A stretch of DNA of 64,000 nt from JALHNI01 sp044226365 (lineage in GTDB: Bacteria; Acidobacteriota; Terriglobia; Bryobacterales; Bryobacteraceae): NCBI GenBank assembly GCA_044226365.1, contig JBGAHE010000029.1, positions 1 to 64,000 on the forward strand, read 5' to 3'. The position numbers and the translations under genes were made by a program. The notes under the pieces are model-generated. The model did not search any database and had not been told where the DNA came from. It saw only the letters and a list, made by a program, of their open reading frames with translations. This document shows, piece by piece, positions 35,525 through 44,886 of this stretch (position 1 is its first letter; each line of letters starts with the position of its first letter).

Positions 35525-37351
35525 TCAGCGCACCTCCACCATCGCCTCGGCCCACTCCGGCAGCCGATGCCCGCCAAACGCCACGCTCGCCGTCACTACG
35601 TAGAAGCCGGGACGGGGCGCCGTGAATCGTCCGCGCACCACGCCCTCGGCGAACGGCGCAATTGCCACCGTGCCGCTTTGCGGGCGCGCTGTTCCCGCCG
35701 GCCAGTGCCAATCCACGCGATACGACGTCCGCACGGGCGCGTGATTCGTGATGCGGAACTCGAGGTCGATCTTCTCGCCCGCCTTCGCCTGCGAGGCGTA
35801 CGGATAGAGGCGCGCCCAACCCTCATCGACGGCAAAGTTCGGGTCAGGAAACGGCGTCAGCGCGCGCAGAATCCCGGTGCGCTTGCTCAGTTCGCTGCGC
35901 AGGCGGTCGATTTGGGCGGGCGTGTAGCGGAACATCGGCGCCACGTGCTGGTTCATCAGCCAGGTGTTGCCCGGCAGCGATTGGATGCGGGTGAGGCAGA
36001 GGTCGTAGCCCGCGCCGGGGCGCAGCAGGTCGCGATTCTGCATGCAATAGTCGTCCATGCCGGAGGGCGTGAACGAGTCGCCGACGAAGAGATAGGTTTG
36101 GCCGTCGTCACGACGGGCGACGAGTCCGCCGTGATAGAGCGTCTGGCCCGGAAAGTTCCAGAAGGTGAACTGCCACTCCTGCCAGCGCAAGCTGGCGCCG
36201 TCGGTTTGGGGCATCGGCCTGGCCACCGGCTTCGTGGTGAGGCAGGGCAGGCGAAAGCCGGCCGGGTTCGCCATCACTTCCGCCATGGCCTGCGTATAGT
36301 AGATCGGCGAGCCGAACTCGGCCGTCACGTCGTTCAGATAGTCCGTGTGATCGTCGTGATAGTGCGTCACCCACACCCCATCGACGCTACGCAGCCTTCC
36401 GGCCTCCTTCAACCGCCGCAACTCCGGCAGCGTGCCGCGGAAGCCCGCATCCACCAGAAAGCCCGCCCCGGACTTCGACAGGATCAGCCGCGAGTTGCCG
36501 AAAGCCAGAATGTCGGCCGGCAACGGCGACTGCTCCGCCATCGGCATGACGTCCAGCGGTCGTTCCACCGCCCGCGAGCGTTTCCGATGGCTGTCCTCGC
36601 CGAAATACCAAAGCAGTGCATCCGTCTCGAAGTGGCTTTGCAGAAAGCCTTGCAACTGCCCGATCAACTGCGCGATGGCCTGCGACGGATTCGCGATCAG
36701 CGGACCGTGAGCCGGTAACAGCGCGTCCGGCTTCAACGCGGCCACCGCCCGCAGACTCGCGATCAGCGCCTCCGCCCGCGCCGCGTAGCCGTGGTAGCCG
36801 CGCAACTTTACCTCCGGCACCGCATCCTGCAAGCTGAAGAGGTCGCGCAGTTGCCCGTCGCCATAGATCAGATCGCCGGTGGCCACCAACCGCTGGCCGC
36901 CCGTTTCGACCACATAGGACACCGCCCCCGGGCTATAGCCGGGCGTCGCGATCACGCGAATCGTCGCCTCCTCGGCCGCGATCGCCTCGCCTTCGCGCAC
37001 GGGCCTGACTTTCCGCAGCGCGCGCGTGGGCACCCGCGAACTCTGTTGGGCGTAGTCGTGAAACTGCGCCGTGCGCATCGCTTGCCAGAAAGCTTCAGGT
37101 TGAGTGAAAAGGCTCAGGCTGGCGGCGGGAACCAGGACGTCGGCGCCCGGGGGCAGGGAACCGATGGAATCGCGGCGGGCGTGGGTGAGGAGGACTTGGG
37201 TAGCGTGGGCCTGCCCGGAGTAGATGGCGGTGCGGGAACCGACCTCCACCCGGTTCACCGGCCCCTCGACCAACCGCACTCCCCGAGGAAGCGCGGCGGC
37301 GCGAAGGGCCAGCGCCGGCGCGGACAATTGCAGAAACTGGCGGCGGATCAC
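35525..37351 (-). CDS. Double MBL-fold hydrolase with inactive-looking first domain
   Basis: 608 residues from a GTG start with AGGCGG upstream; the N-terminus (IRRQFLQLSAPALALRAAAL) is a Tat-like signal. The first half has an MBL layout (VLLTHARRDSIG where HxHxDH is expected, LVATGDLIYGDG, LLPAHGP) but retains only one His and one Asp of the metal motif. The second half has an intact THYHDDH with His330, His332 and His335, plus YLFVGDSFTPS and LMNQHVAPM. A beta-sandwich domain closes the protein (LEFRITNHAPVRTSYRV). The first domain probably serves a structural role. It lies 29 bp after the 2-oxoacid oxidoreductase operon and may be read through from it. Substrate unknown. Confidence 0.82.
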   Translation of the reverse strand: MIRRQFLQLSAPALALRAAALPRGVRLVEGPVNRVEVGSRTAIYSGQAHATQVLLTHARRDSIGSLPPGADVLVPAASLSLFTQPEAFWQAMRTAQFHDYAQQSSRVPTRALRKVRPVREGEAIAAEEATIRVIATPGYSPGAVSYVVETGGQRLVATGDLIYGDGQLRDLFSLQDAVPEVKLRGYHGYAARAEALIASLRAVAALKPDALLPAHGPLIANPSQAIAQLIGQLQGFLQSHFETDALLWYFGEDSHRKRSRAVERPLDVMPMAEQSPLPADILAFGNSRLILSKSGAGFLVDAGFRGTLPELRRLKEAGRLRSVDGVWVTHYHDDHTDYLNDVTAEFGSPIYYTQAMAEVMANPAGFRLPCLTTKPVARPMPQTDGASLRWQEWQFTFWNFPGQTLYHGGLVARRDDGQTYLFVGDSFTPSGMDDYCMQNRDLLRPGAGYDLCLTRIQSLPGNTWLMNQHVAPMFRYTPAQIDRLRSELSKRTGILRALTPFPDPNFAVDEGWARLYPYASQAKAGEKIDLEFRITNHAPVRTSYRVDWHWPAGTARPQSGTVAIAPFAEGVVRGRFTAPRPGFYVVTASVAFGGHRLPEWAEAMVEVR

Positions 37352-37380
37352 AATCCGCCTAGCTTAAACGAAGCGCGAGC

Positions 37381-38436
37381 TTAGCGGAACTCTTCCTGAA
37401 TCTTGTCGAGCATCGCCGAGCCGGGGCACAGCGCTTCGAACGGAATTTGGGAGAGCGGCACTTCGGTGGAATTGTTGAGCTCGTGCACGTCCGGCACGGA
37501 CTCGTCAATGTAGAGCAGCCCGGTCACCTGATGGCCCTTGCCCTGCTGTTCCAGCAGGTAGTTATAGACCTTCTGGCGATCGGTGGGATCGTAATCCGGC
37601 GGCAGCGAACTGAAGCGCACCGTGCTGCCGTCGTGCATCCGCACATCGGTCACGCCCTGCGGCGTGATGTCGGCCAGAATCTCGGTGGCCTCCGGCACGA
37701 AGTCCGTTTCCACGGCGCGAATCTGATGCTCGCGCACGTGGCTGTAGCTCTTGGTGGAGCCATTGTGGTCGTTGAAGGTGACGCAGGGCGAGATCACGTC
37801 CACCAGCGCGAAACCGCGATGGGAGAGCGCTGCTTTCAGAATGGGCACCAACTGTTCTTTGTCGCCGGAGAAGCTGCGCGCGACGAACGTCGCGCCAATG
37901 CTCAAACCGAGCAACGCCGCATCGATCGGCGCCACGCGGTTCGGCTCCCCGCGCTTGCTCTTCGAACCGATGTCCGAAGCAGCCGAGAACTGGCCCTTCG
38001 TCAGGCCGTAAACGCCGTTGTTCTCGAGGATGTAAGCCATCTTCAGATTGCGCCGGATGGCGTGCGAGAGCTGGCCCAGGCCGATCGAAAGCGAGTCACC
38101 GTCGCCGGAGACGCCGATGTAAGTCAGCGCGCGGTTAGCGGCGTTCGCCCCCGTCGCGATGGCCGGCATGCGGCCGTGGCAGGAGTTGAAGCCGTGCGCG
38201 CCGCCGATAAAGTAGGTGGGCGTTTTCGACGAACAACCGATGCCGCTGAGCTTGGCGATCATGTGCGGCTCGAGCGAAAGCTCCCACACGGCGCGGATGA
38301 TCGCGGCCGTGATCGAGTCGTGCCCGCAGCCGGCGCACAGCGTCGACATGCTGCCTTCGTAGTCGCGGATCGTGAGGCCGATCTGGTTGCGCGCGAGGCT
38401 CGGATGGCTCGCGATAGGTTTGGTAATCGATGGCAC
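37381..38436 (-). CDS. korB: 2-oxoacid:ferredoxin oxidoreductase, beta subunit
   Basis: 351 residues. This is the thiamine-diphosphate-binding subunit: CAGCGHDSITAAIIRAV at ~33-49, GIGCSSKTPTYFIGGAHGFNSCHGRMPAIATGANAA, and GDGDSLSIGLGQLSHAIRRN (the GDG...N ThDP/Mg motif). Iron-sulfur cysteines are in CAGCG and CSSKT. The GTG start directly follows the stop of the alpha subunit (TAAGTG). With its partner it interconverts 2-oxoglutarate (or a similar 2-oxoacid) plus CoA and acyl-CoA plus CO2 using ferredoxin, in the cytoplasm. Substrate assignment to 2-oxoglutarate rests on overall family resemblance. Confidence 0.92.
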   Translation of the reverse strand: MPSITKPIASHPSLARNQIGLTIRDYEGSMSTLCAGCGHDSITAAIIRAVWELSLEPHMIAKLSGIGCSSKTPTYFIGGAHGFNSCHGRMPAIATGANAANRALTYIGVSGDGDSLSIGLGQLSHAIRRNLKMAYILENNGVYGLTKGQFSAASDIGSKSKRGEPNRVAPIDAALLGLSIGATFVARSFSGDKEQLVPILKAALSHRGFALVDVISPCVTFNDHNGSTKSYSHVREHQIRAVETDFVPEATEILADITPQGVTDVRMHDGSTVRFSSLPPDYDPTDRQKVYNYLLEQQGKGHQVTGLLYIDESVPDVHELNNSTEVPLSQIPFEALCPGSAMLDKIQEEFR

Positions 38437-40239
38437 TTACTGCTCCTGCGTCTTCTTGATGGATTCCACTACCTGGCTCGCGGACAGCGGAAAACCGCCG
38501 TAGAAACAAGCCGAGCGCATCTTTTCCTTCGGGACCTTGGTCTCGAGTGTCAGCAGCGCCTTCAACTGCGCGTCACGATTCTGTTCGATGACCACGCTAT
38601 ACGTGTGGTTCATCAGGAACTCGGTCACCGGTTCGTCGAACGGGAAGCCGCGCAGACGCATGTAGTCGCACGGGATGCCCATCTCTTCGAGCCGATCCAG
38701 ACCTTCCCTCACGGCCGCATCGCAACCGCCCAGGCTCACCACGCCGATGGTGGCGTTCGGGCGCGTCTCGATCACCGGAGCCGGCACATACTTCGCCGCC
38801 GACTTGTGCTTTTCGAGCAGCAAGTCCATCACGTCTTTGTACTCGTCCGGGATCTCGGTGTAGATGCCGAAGCGGTTGTGGCCGCTGCCGCGCGTAAAGA
38901 ACGAACCCTTGGCCGAGGTGCCGGGCACCGTACGCGCCGCCACGCCGTCTTCATCACGGGGCGAATAGCGGAAGTACTTGCCCATTTCCTGCAGTTCTTC
39001 AGCCGTAAGCACCTTGCCGCGGTCCGGACGCCACTGGTCGTCCCACTTCAAGCGCGGCACCACCCAGTCGTTCATGCCGATGTCGAGGTCCGACAGCATG
39101 ATCACCGGCGTCTGGAAATGATCCGCCAGGTCGAAACACTTCACCGCGAACTCGAAGCACTCGGCCGGATTCGCCGGGAACAGCAGGATGTGCTTGGTGT
39201 CGCCGTGCGAGGCGTAGGCGCAGGAGAGCAGGTCGCCCTGCTGCGTGCGCGTCGGCATGCCCGTCGACGGACCCACACGCTGTACGTCGATCACCACCGC
39301 CGGAATTTCGGCGTAGTAGGCGAAGCCCAGCAATTCCGTCATCAGGGAGATGCCGGGGCCGGCCGTCGAGGTAAAGGCGCGCGCGCCATTCCAGGACGCG
39401 CCCAGCACCATCCCGATCGCCGCCAGTTCGTCTTCGGCCTGCAGGATCAGGAAGTTGTTCTTACCGGTATCCGGATCCTTGCGATACTTCGCGCACAGCT
39501 TGGTGAAGGCGTCCATCACCGATGTCGCCGGTGTGATCGGATACCAGGGCGCCACCGTCGCCCCCGCATACAAGCAACCCAGCGCCGTCGCCGTGTTGCC
39601 GTCGATCAGGATCTTGTCGCTGTTCTCGTTCATCGTGCCCAGATGGAACGGCAGCGGACAGTTGAAGTGCTTGGCGGCGTAGTCAAAGCCGATGGCGAGC
39701 GCCTTCTGGTTGCTCTCCTTCAGACCTTTCTTCGCCCCGTACTTCTCGGTGAGCAACTGCTCCACCACCTTCATATCGAGGTCCAGCAACGCCGCCATGG
39801 CGCCGGCATAAGCAATATTCTTCATCAGGACGCGCTCGCGCGGCTCCTTGAACTGCTCATTGCACATCTTCGCCAAAGGCACGCCGATGAAGCCCACGTC
39901 CGCCCGCATCAGGCGCGGATCGAGCGGCCAGCTCGAGTCATACAGCACATAGCCGCCGGAACGCACTTCCTTGATGTCGCGGTCGTAGGTCTGGGCGTTC
40001 ATCGCCACCATCAGGTCGTAGTCGAGTGAGCGCGCCATGTAGCCATCGCCGCTCACCCGGATCTCGTACCACGTCGGCAGGCCCTGGATGTTCGAAGGAA
40101 ACAGATTCTTGCCCGAAACGGGGATTCCCATCCGGAACATGGCCTGCATCAACAGGCCGTTCGCGCTGGCGGAACCGGACCCGTTCGGGTTCGCCAGCTT
40201 GATCGCAAAGTCGTTTACGCGGGTTGCGGGGTGAGACAC
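38437..40239 (-). CDS. korA: 2-oxoacid:ferredoxin oxidoreductase, fused gamma-alpha subunit
   Basis: 600 residues from GTG 40239, with GGAG 4 nt upstream; the frame runs on to 40332 but only into the upstream gene. The gamma domain covers ~1-190 (FAIKLANPNGSGSASANGLLMQAMFRMG, GGYVLYDSSWPLD, RVLMKNIAYAGAMAALL). The alpha (pyrimidine-binding) domain covers ~215-600 (GNTATALGCLYAGATVAPWYPITPATSVMD, LQAEDELAAIGMVLGASWNGARAFTSTAGPGISLMTE, VVIDVQRVGPSTGMPT). This gamma-alpha fusion is typical of KorA. Its start lies 25 bp inside the FAD-protein gene and its stop abuts korB, so the three genes form one operon. Confidence 0.93.
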   Translation of the reverse strand: MSHPATRVNDFAIKLANPNGSGSASANGLLMQAMFRMGIPVSGKNLFPSNIQGLPTWYEIRVSGDGYMARSLDYDLMVAMNAQTYDRDIKEVRSGGYVLYDSSWPLDPRLMRADVGFIGVPLAKMCNEQFKEPRERVLMKNIAYAGAMAALLDLDMKVVEQLLTEKYGAKKGLKESNQKALAIGFDYAAKHFNCPLPFHLGTMNENSDKILIDGNTATALGCLYAGATVAPWYPITPATSVMDAFTKLCAKYRKDPDTGKNNFLILQAEDELAAIGMVLGASWNGARAFTSTAGPGISLMTELLGFAYYAEIPAVVIDVQRVGPSTGMPTRTQQGDLLSCAYASHGDTKHILLFPANPAECFEFAVKCFDLADHFQTPVIMLSDLDIGMNDWVVPRLKWDDQWRPDRGKVLTAEELQEMGKYFRYSPRDEDGVAARTVPGTSAKGSFFTRGSGHNRFGIYTEIPDEYKDVMDLLLEKHKSAAKYVPAPVIETRPNATIGVVSLGGCDAAVREGLDRLEEMGIPCDYMRLRGFPFDEPVTEFLMNHTYSVVIEQNRDAQLKALLTLETKVPKEKMRSACFYGGFPLSASQVVESIKKTQEQ

Positions 40240-42017
40240 GGTTCTCCTGCCTGGGCAATTAGAATTTCGAATTTTTGCATGTCCCAAGCGGCGGTGGGGC
40301 AGCGTTCGGCGCAGAGACCGCAGTGGACGCAAACGTCCTCATCCTTGGCCATAATGCGCTTGGTTTGGGGTAGCTCATCACTGACGTAAATGGCTTGCGT
40401 CAGATTGATCGCCGGGGCGGACAGCCTGCCGCGCAGATCCTCTTCGTCGCCGTTCTTGGTGATGGTGAGGCACTGGACCGGGCAAATGTCGATGCAGGCG
40501 TCGCATTCGATGCAACGCTTGGGGGTAAAGACCGTCTGGATGTCGCAGTTCAGGCAGCGCTGCACTTCGCGTGCCGTCTGCTCCGGCGAAAAGCCCAGCT
40601 CCACTTCGATGCTCAACTCGCGGAAGCGGCGCTCGAGATCCACGTGCTCCATCTTCTGCCGATGAGCCGGGTTGTAGTCGTTCGAGTAGCTCCACTCGGA
40701 GAGCCCCATCTTCTGCGAAATCAGGTTGACGTGCGGCGCCGGACGCTCGGTGAGCGGCAAGCCCTCGCAGTGCTGGTGGATGGAGATAGCGGCCTGATGG
40801 CCGTGCTCCACCGCCCAGATGATGTTCTTCGGGCCCCAGGCTGCGTCGCCGCCAAAGAATACGCCCGGCCGCGAGGAGCAGAAGGTCGTCTGGTCCACCG
40901 TCGGCATGCCCCACTTGTCGAACTCGATGCCCAGATCGCGTTCGATCCAGGGGAACGCGTTGTCCTGGCCGATCGCCAGAATCACGTCGTCGCACGGGAT
41001 GATCACCGTGTCGATCGTCTTGGACTTCTTCGCTTCGGCGTCCCATTCCAGACGCTCGAACTCCATGCCCGTCAGCTTGCCGTTTTCGATGACAAACCGC
41101 TTCGGCGCATGGTTGATGACGATCTCCACGCCCTCTTCCTCGGCATCCTCCAGCTCCCAGGGGGAAGCCTTGAAGAACGCGCGCGGACGGCGGGCCATCA
41201 CCTTGATCTCTTCGCCGCCCATACGGCGCGAAGACCGGCAGCAATCCATCGCCGTGTTGCCCACGCCGATGATCAACACACGCTTGCCGATCTGCGTGGT
41301 GTGACCGAACGCCACAGACTCGAGCCAGTCGATGCCGATATGGATGCGGTCGGACTGGTCGCGACCCGGCAGCTCCAGGTCCTTGCCGCGCGGCGCGCCC
41401 GTCCCGACGTACACCGCGTCGTAGCCCTCCGCCAGCAACTGCTTCAGGCTCGTCACCGGCGAGTTGTAGCGAATGTCGACGCCCATATTGAGCACGAAGC
41501 CCACTTCGTCGTCCAGCACCTGCTCCGGCAGGCGGAACGACGGAATATTGGTGCGCATCAGGCCGCCCGGCTTCGATTGCTTCTCAAACATGGTGACCGA
41601 ATAGCCCAACGGCATCAGGTCGTTGGCCACGGTGAGGGCGGAAGGGCCGGCGCCAATGCAGGCGACGCGCTTGCCATTCTTCTTTTCCGGCGCTTTCGGC
41701 AACCGGTCCGTCACGTCACCCCGCAGGTCGGCGGCGACGCGCTTCAACCGGCAGATGGCCACGGGCTTCGCCTCGGCGTTTTCCCCGGGCTCCGGCAGCC
41801 GTCCGCGACGGCACGCCGGCTCGCACGGGCGGTCGCAAGTACGGCCCAGCACGCCCGGAAAGACGTTGGAATAGCGATTCATCAGGTACGAATCCGTGTA
41901 GCGCCCTTGGGCGATCAAACGGATGTACTCGGGGACATTCGTATGGGCGGGACACGCCCATTGGCAGTCCACGACCTTATGGAAGTAATCGGGGTGGTGA
42001 ATGTCGGTGGGTGTCAC
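40215..42017 (-). CDS. GltD-like FAD/NAD(P) oxidoreductase with C-terminal 2x[4Fe-4S] ferredoxin
   Basis: 600 residues from a GTG start with AAAGGA 8 nt upstream. The N-terminal Fe-S region has CQWACPAHTNVPEYI and RTCDRPCEPACRRG as in the glutamate synthase small subunit. The FAD site is CIGAGPSALTVANDLMPLGYSVTMFEKQSKPGGLMRTNIP and the NAD(P) site is VLIIGVGNTAMDCCRSSRRMG. The C-terminus carries ferredoxin motifs: CIECDACIDICPVQC and CVHCGLCAERCP. It heads the kor operon and probably passes electrons between ferredoxin/2-oxoacid oxidation and NAD(P)H. This adds a flavin-based electron entry point to the KorAB complex; direct complex formation is inference. Confidence 0.9.
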   Translation of the reverse strand: MTPTDIHHPDYFHKVVDCQWACPAHTNVPEYIRLIAQGRYTDSYLMNRYSNVFPGVLGRTCDRPCEPACRRGRLPEPGENAEAKPVAICRLKRVAADLRGDVTDRLPKAPEKKNGKRVACIGAGPSALTVANDLMPLGYSVTMFEKQSKPGGLMRTNIPSFRLPEQVLDDEVGFVLNMGVDIRYNSPVTSLKQLLAEGYDAVYVGTGAPRGKDLELPGRDQSDRIHIGIDWLESVAFGHTTQIGKRVLIIGVGNTAMDCCRSSRRMGGEEIKVMARRPRAFFKASPWELEDAEEEGVEIVINHAPKRFVIENGKLTGMEFERLEWDAEAKKSKTIDTVIIPCDDVILAIGQDNAFPWIERDLGIEFDKWGMPTVDQTTFCSSRPGVFFGGDAAWGPKNIIWAVEHGHQAAISIHQHCEGLPLTERPAPHVNLISQKMGLSEWSYSNDYNPAHRQKMEHVDLERRFRELSIEVELGFSPEQTAREVQRCLNCDIQTVFTPKRCIECDACIDICPVQCLTITKNGDEEDLRGRLSAPAINLTQAIYVSDELPQTKRIMAKDEDVCVHCGLCAERCPTAAWDMQKFEILIAQAGEPCLTPQPA

Positions 42018-42057
42018 CGTGACATCCTTTCGGCTGGCAGCTTAGCAGTGAACATCG

Positions 42058-42072
42058 TGGTCCGGAGGACCA
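42058..42072. promoter_or_regulatory. Operator-like palindrome TGGTCC-GGA-GGACCA
   Basis: A perfect 6-bp inverted repeat with 3-bp centre in the gap between the divergent kor operon (start 42017) and the TPR gene (start 42121). It is placed to control either side. The binding protein is unknown. Confidence 0.4.
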
Positions 42073-42120
42073 TTGTATATCGGCGGAGATGGCTTTGTGG
42101 ATCACCCTACAATGGAGGTG

Positions 42121-43305
42121 ATGGCCCTGCGGCTTTGGATGATTCTGGCCCTGGCCGCCCCCCTGGCGGCCGAGGATCCCCTGGTGACCCAGGGGTTTGA
42201 GCATTTCTACAGCCTGGAGTACGAACAGGCTATCTCCGCCTTTGAAAAGGAGATCGCCGCCCACCCCGCCACTCCCGAGCCCTATAACCATCTCGCGCAG
42301 GCGTTACTTTATCGTGAACTTTTCCGCGCCGGCGCCCTCGAAAGCGAACTCGTCACCGGCGCCAACCCCTTCCTCCGCCGGGCCAAGATGGAGCCCAAGC
42401 CCGAGGACCTCAAGCGCTTCGATGACACCGTCGCCGCGGCCATGAAGTACGCTCAAGCCCAGATCGACCGTCGCCCCGACGACTCCCGAGCCCAATACGC
42501 GCTCGGCGTCGCCTACGGCCTCCGCGGCAACTGCGGCTTCCTGATCCGCAAAACCTACATGGACGCCCTCCGCGACGCCACCAACGCCCGCAAGTACTGC
42601 AACCGCGCCGTCGAACTCGACCCCAAGTTCATTGACGCCCGCATGGTGCAAGGCGCCCACGACTATATCGTCGGCAGCCTGCCCGGCTACATTCGCTTCC
42701 TGGGCTTCCTCGGCGGTATTCGCGGCGACAAGGAAGGCGGCATCCGCATTCTGCGTCAGGTCGCGGAGCACGGCGAGAATAACCGCATCGACGCCCAAAT
42801 CCTGCTCGGCGTCATCTACCGCCGCGAGCGCCGTCCCCAGGACGCCCTGCCCTTGCTCGCCACCATGACCGCCCGCTACCCCCGCAACTACCTCTTCCGC
42901 CTCGAGCAATCGCAGATGTACGCCGATCTCGGCGACAAAGATAAGGCCGTCGCCGTCCTCAACGAGATCGAGCGCCTCAAACGCGCCGGCGCCCCCGGCT
43001 ACGACCACATCAGTTGGGAGAAGCTCGCTTACGTGAAAGGCAACCTGCGCTTCTGGTACGACGACTTCGACCTCGCCATCGAGCAACTGAAGGTCGCCAC
43101 CGCCAAGGCGCACGAACTGGACCTGAACACCAGCGTCATGGCCTGGCTTCGTCTCGGCCAGTCCTACGACATGAAGGGCCAGCATACGCTCGCCAAGCCC
43201 GCCTACGAAGCTGCCGTCCGCACCGCCCCCCAAAGCGATGCCGCTAAGGAGGCCCGCCGCTATGCCTCCTCCCGTTACATTCGCGACTACACGAAAGAGC
43301 CTTGA
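42121..43305 (+). CDS. Secreted TPR-repeat protein
   Basis: 394 residues from ATG 42121 (ALRLWMILALAAPLAAED, signal peptide); GGAGGTG abuts this ATG, and ATG 42112 is a possible alternative start. TPR-like helices run through the protein: LVTQGFEHFYSLEYEQAISAFEKEIAAHPATPEPYNHLAQALLY, DSRAQYALGVAYGLRG, DAQILLGVIYRRERRPQDALPLLATM, AWLRLGQSYDMKGQHTLAKPAYEAAVR. No catalytic motif is visible, so it is a periplasmic scaffold-type protein. Codon choice is strongly C-ending compared with rightward genes before 24 kb. Confidence 0.85.
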   Translation: MALRLWMILALAAPLAAEDPLVTQGFEHFYSLEYEQAISAFEKEIAAHPATPEPYNHLAQALLYRELFRAGALESELVTGANPFLRRAKMEPKPEDLKRFDDTVAAAMKYAQAQIDRRPDDSRAQYALGVAYGLRGNCGFLIRKTYMDALRDATNARKYCNRAVELDPKFIDARMVQGAHDYIVGSLPGYIRFLGFLGGIRGDKEGGIRILRQVAEHGENNRIDAQILLGVIYRRERRPQDALPLLATMTARYPRNYLFRLEQSQMYADLGDKDKAVAVLNEIERLKRAGAPGYDHISWEKLAYVKGNLRFWYDDFDLAIEQLKVATAKAHELDLNTSVMAWLRLGQSYDMKGQHTLAKPAYEAAVRTAPQSDAAKEARRYASSRYIRDYTKEP

Positions 43306-43368
43306 TTGGGTTTGGCCAGATAATTGCTCATCAGTCTGCATGAGGGATTGCCCACGTGTGAGGATCAC

Positions 43369-44886
43369 TTGGAAAAGAAACGGATAGCCAGCACTCCAGC
43401 CCATGATGAACGCCAAGGTACCGGTGTGGAGGGTCTGGATCAGATTCTTCACGGCGGACTGCCTTCCCGCCGGCTTTATGTGGTCGAAGGCGACCCAGGC
43501 TGCGGTAAAACCACCCTGGCGCTGCAATTTCTGCGCGAAGGCGCCCGCCTTGGCCAGCGAGTCCTCTACGTCTCGCTCTCGGAAACCAACGATGAACTGG
43601 TCGATGTAGCCCATTCGCATGGCTGGAATCTTGACGGAATCGATATCCTTCAACTCGACAAACTGGCCGAACGCATGCACGAAGAGAACGCTTACACCGT
43701 CTTCCATCCTGCCGATGTCGAACTGGGCGAGACGCTCAAACGCATCCGCGCCGAAATCGAGCAGTTCAATCCCGAGCGTGTCGCCCTGGACTCGGTTTCC
43801 GAACTCAAAATTCTTTCCCAGACCGGTGCGCGCTATCGACGCGAGATTCTCGGCCTGAAGCAATTTTTTGCCGGACGCAACTGTACCGTGCTCATCCTGG
43901 ACGATCGCACCACGCGCGAGAACGAGCAGCAACTCCAGAGCATCGCCCATGGGGTCCTGCGCATGGAGCGCGAAGCGCGCGAGTATGGCGCCACCCGCCG
44001 TCGTCTGCACGTCGTCAAGATGCGTGGCGTGCGCTTTCAGGATGGCGTTCATGACTTTGTCATTCAAACCGGTGGCATCGAACTCTTCCCTCGCCTCTCC
44101 GCCAGCGACCTGCCCGTTACGGAGCATGCCGGCGTCGTCTCCAGCGGCAACCCGCGCCTGGATGATCTACTCGGCAGCGGCTTGGATCGGGGCTCGAGCA
44201 CCCTGCTCATGGGACCCGCCGGCGCCGGCAAGACCTCCGTCTGCACGCACTTTCTCCACGCCGCCCTCGTCCGCGGCGAACGCACCGTCCTTTACCAGTT
44301 CGAGGAAAGCCGCGAGACGTTTCTCCAGCGCAGCCTTGGCTACGGCATCGATTTCAGCCCCTACCTCGAAAACGGCCAATTTGAACTCGTTAAAGTCGAC
44401 ATCGCCGACCTGTCGCCCGGCGAGTTTTCCGTCCGCGTCCGGCGGGCCGTGGAGTCGCACGGCGTCAGCTTTGTCGTGCTCGATAGCTTGAATGGCTATC
44501 TGAACGGGATGCCGAGCGAAAAGTTCCTGCTCATTCATCTCAATGAACTGCTCACTTACCTCGGCAATCGTGGCGTCGTTACGCTCATTAGCGTCGCTCA
44601 GCACGGCATGCTGGGTTCCAACATGCACTCTCCGGTCGACGTGAGCTTTCTGGCCGATACGGTCATCCTGCTTCGTTTTTTTGAAGCGCAGGGCAGCGTG
44701 CGGCAGGCGATTTCAGTGGTGAAGAAGCGGCGCGGCCCGCACGAACGCACCCTCCGCGAAATGCAGATCACCGATCGCGGCATGTTCGTCGGCGAAGTTC
44801 TCGAACAGTTCGAAGGCGTCCTCACCGGAGTTCCTAAATACCGGGGTCCGGATGAACAACTCATGAAATCGAAGACTGACGCCTAA
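43369..44886 (+). CDS. KaiC-like double RecA-fold ATPase
   Basis: 505 residues. I choose TTG 43369 because GAGG lies 5 nt upstream; the frame is open from TTG 43324. Two KaiC/RadA domains are present. Domain 1: GVEGLDQILHGGLP, Walker A GDPGCGKT at ~41-48, Walker B RVALDSVSELK. Domain 2: NPRLDDLLGSGLDRGSS, Walker A GPAGAGKT at ~281-288, FEES with the catalytic glutamates, Walker B FVVLDSLNGY. Domain 1 has SLSET in place of the FEES motif, so the two ATP sites may differ. The C-terminal tail (KKRRGPHERTLREMQIT) resembles KaiC-like regulators outside cyanobacteria. The stop overlaps the start of the histidine kinase (TAATG), so they work together. Confidence 0.92.
   Translation: MEKKRIASTPAHDERQGTGVEGLDQILHGGLPSRRLYVVEGDPGCGKTTLALQFLREGARLGQRVLYVSLSETNDELVDVAHSHGWNLDGIDILQLDKLAERMHEENAYTVFHPADVELGETLKRIRAEIEQFNPERVALDSVSELKILSQTGARYRREILGLKQFFAGRNCTVLILDDRTTRENEQQLQSIAHGVLRMEREAREYGATRRRLHVVKMRGVRFQDGVHDFVIQTGGIELFPRLSASDLPVTEHAGVVSSGNPRLDDLLGSGLDRGSSTLLMGPAGAGKTSVCTHFLHAALVRGERTVLYQFEESRETFLQRSLGYGIDFSPYLENGQFELVKVDIADLSPGEFSVRVRRAVESHGVSFVVLDSLNGYLNGMPSEKFLLIHLNELLTYLGNRGVVTLISVAQHGMLGSNMHSPVDVSFLADTVILLRFFEAQGSVRQAISVVKKRRGPHERTLREMQITDRGMFVGEVLEQFEGVLTGVPKYRGPDEQLMKSKTDA

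Noticed and set aside
37447..40029. 860-codon + strand frame opposite korAB
   Set aside because: Arg/His-rich shadow of clearly recognisable KorA and KorB.
42304..44127. 607-codon minus frame opposite the TPR and KaiC-like genes
   Set aside because: No domain; antisense to two genes with clear motifs.
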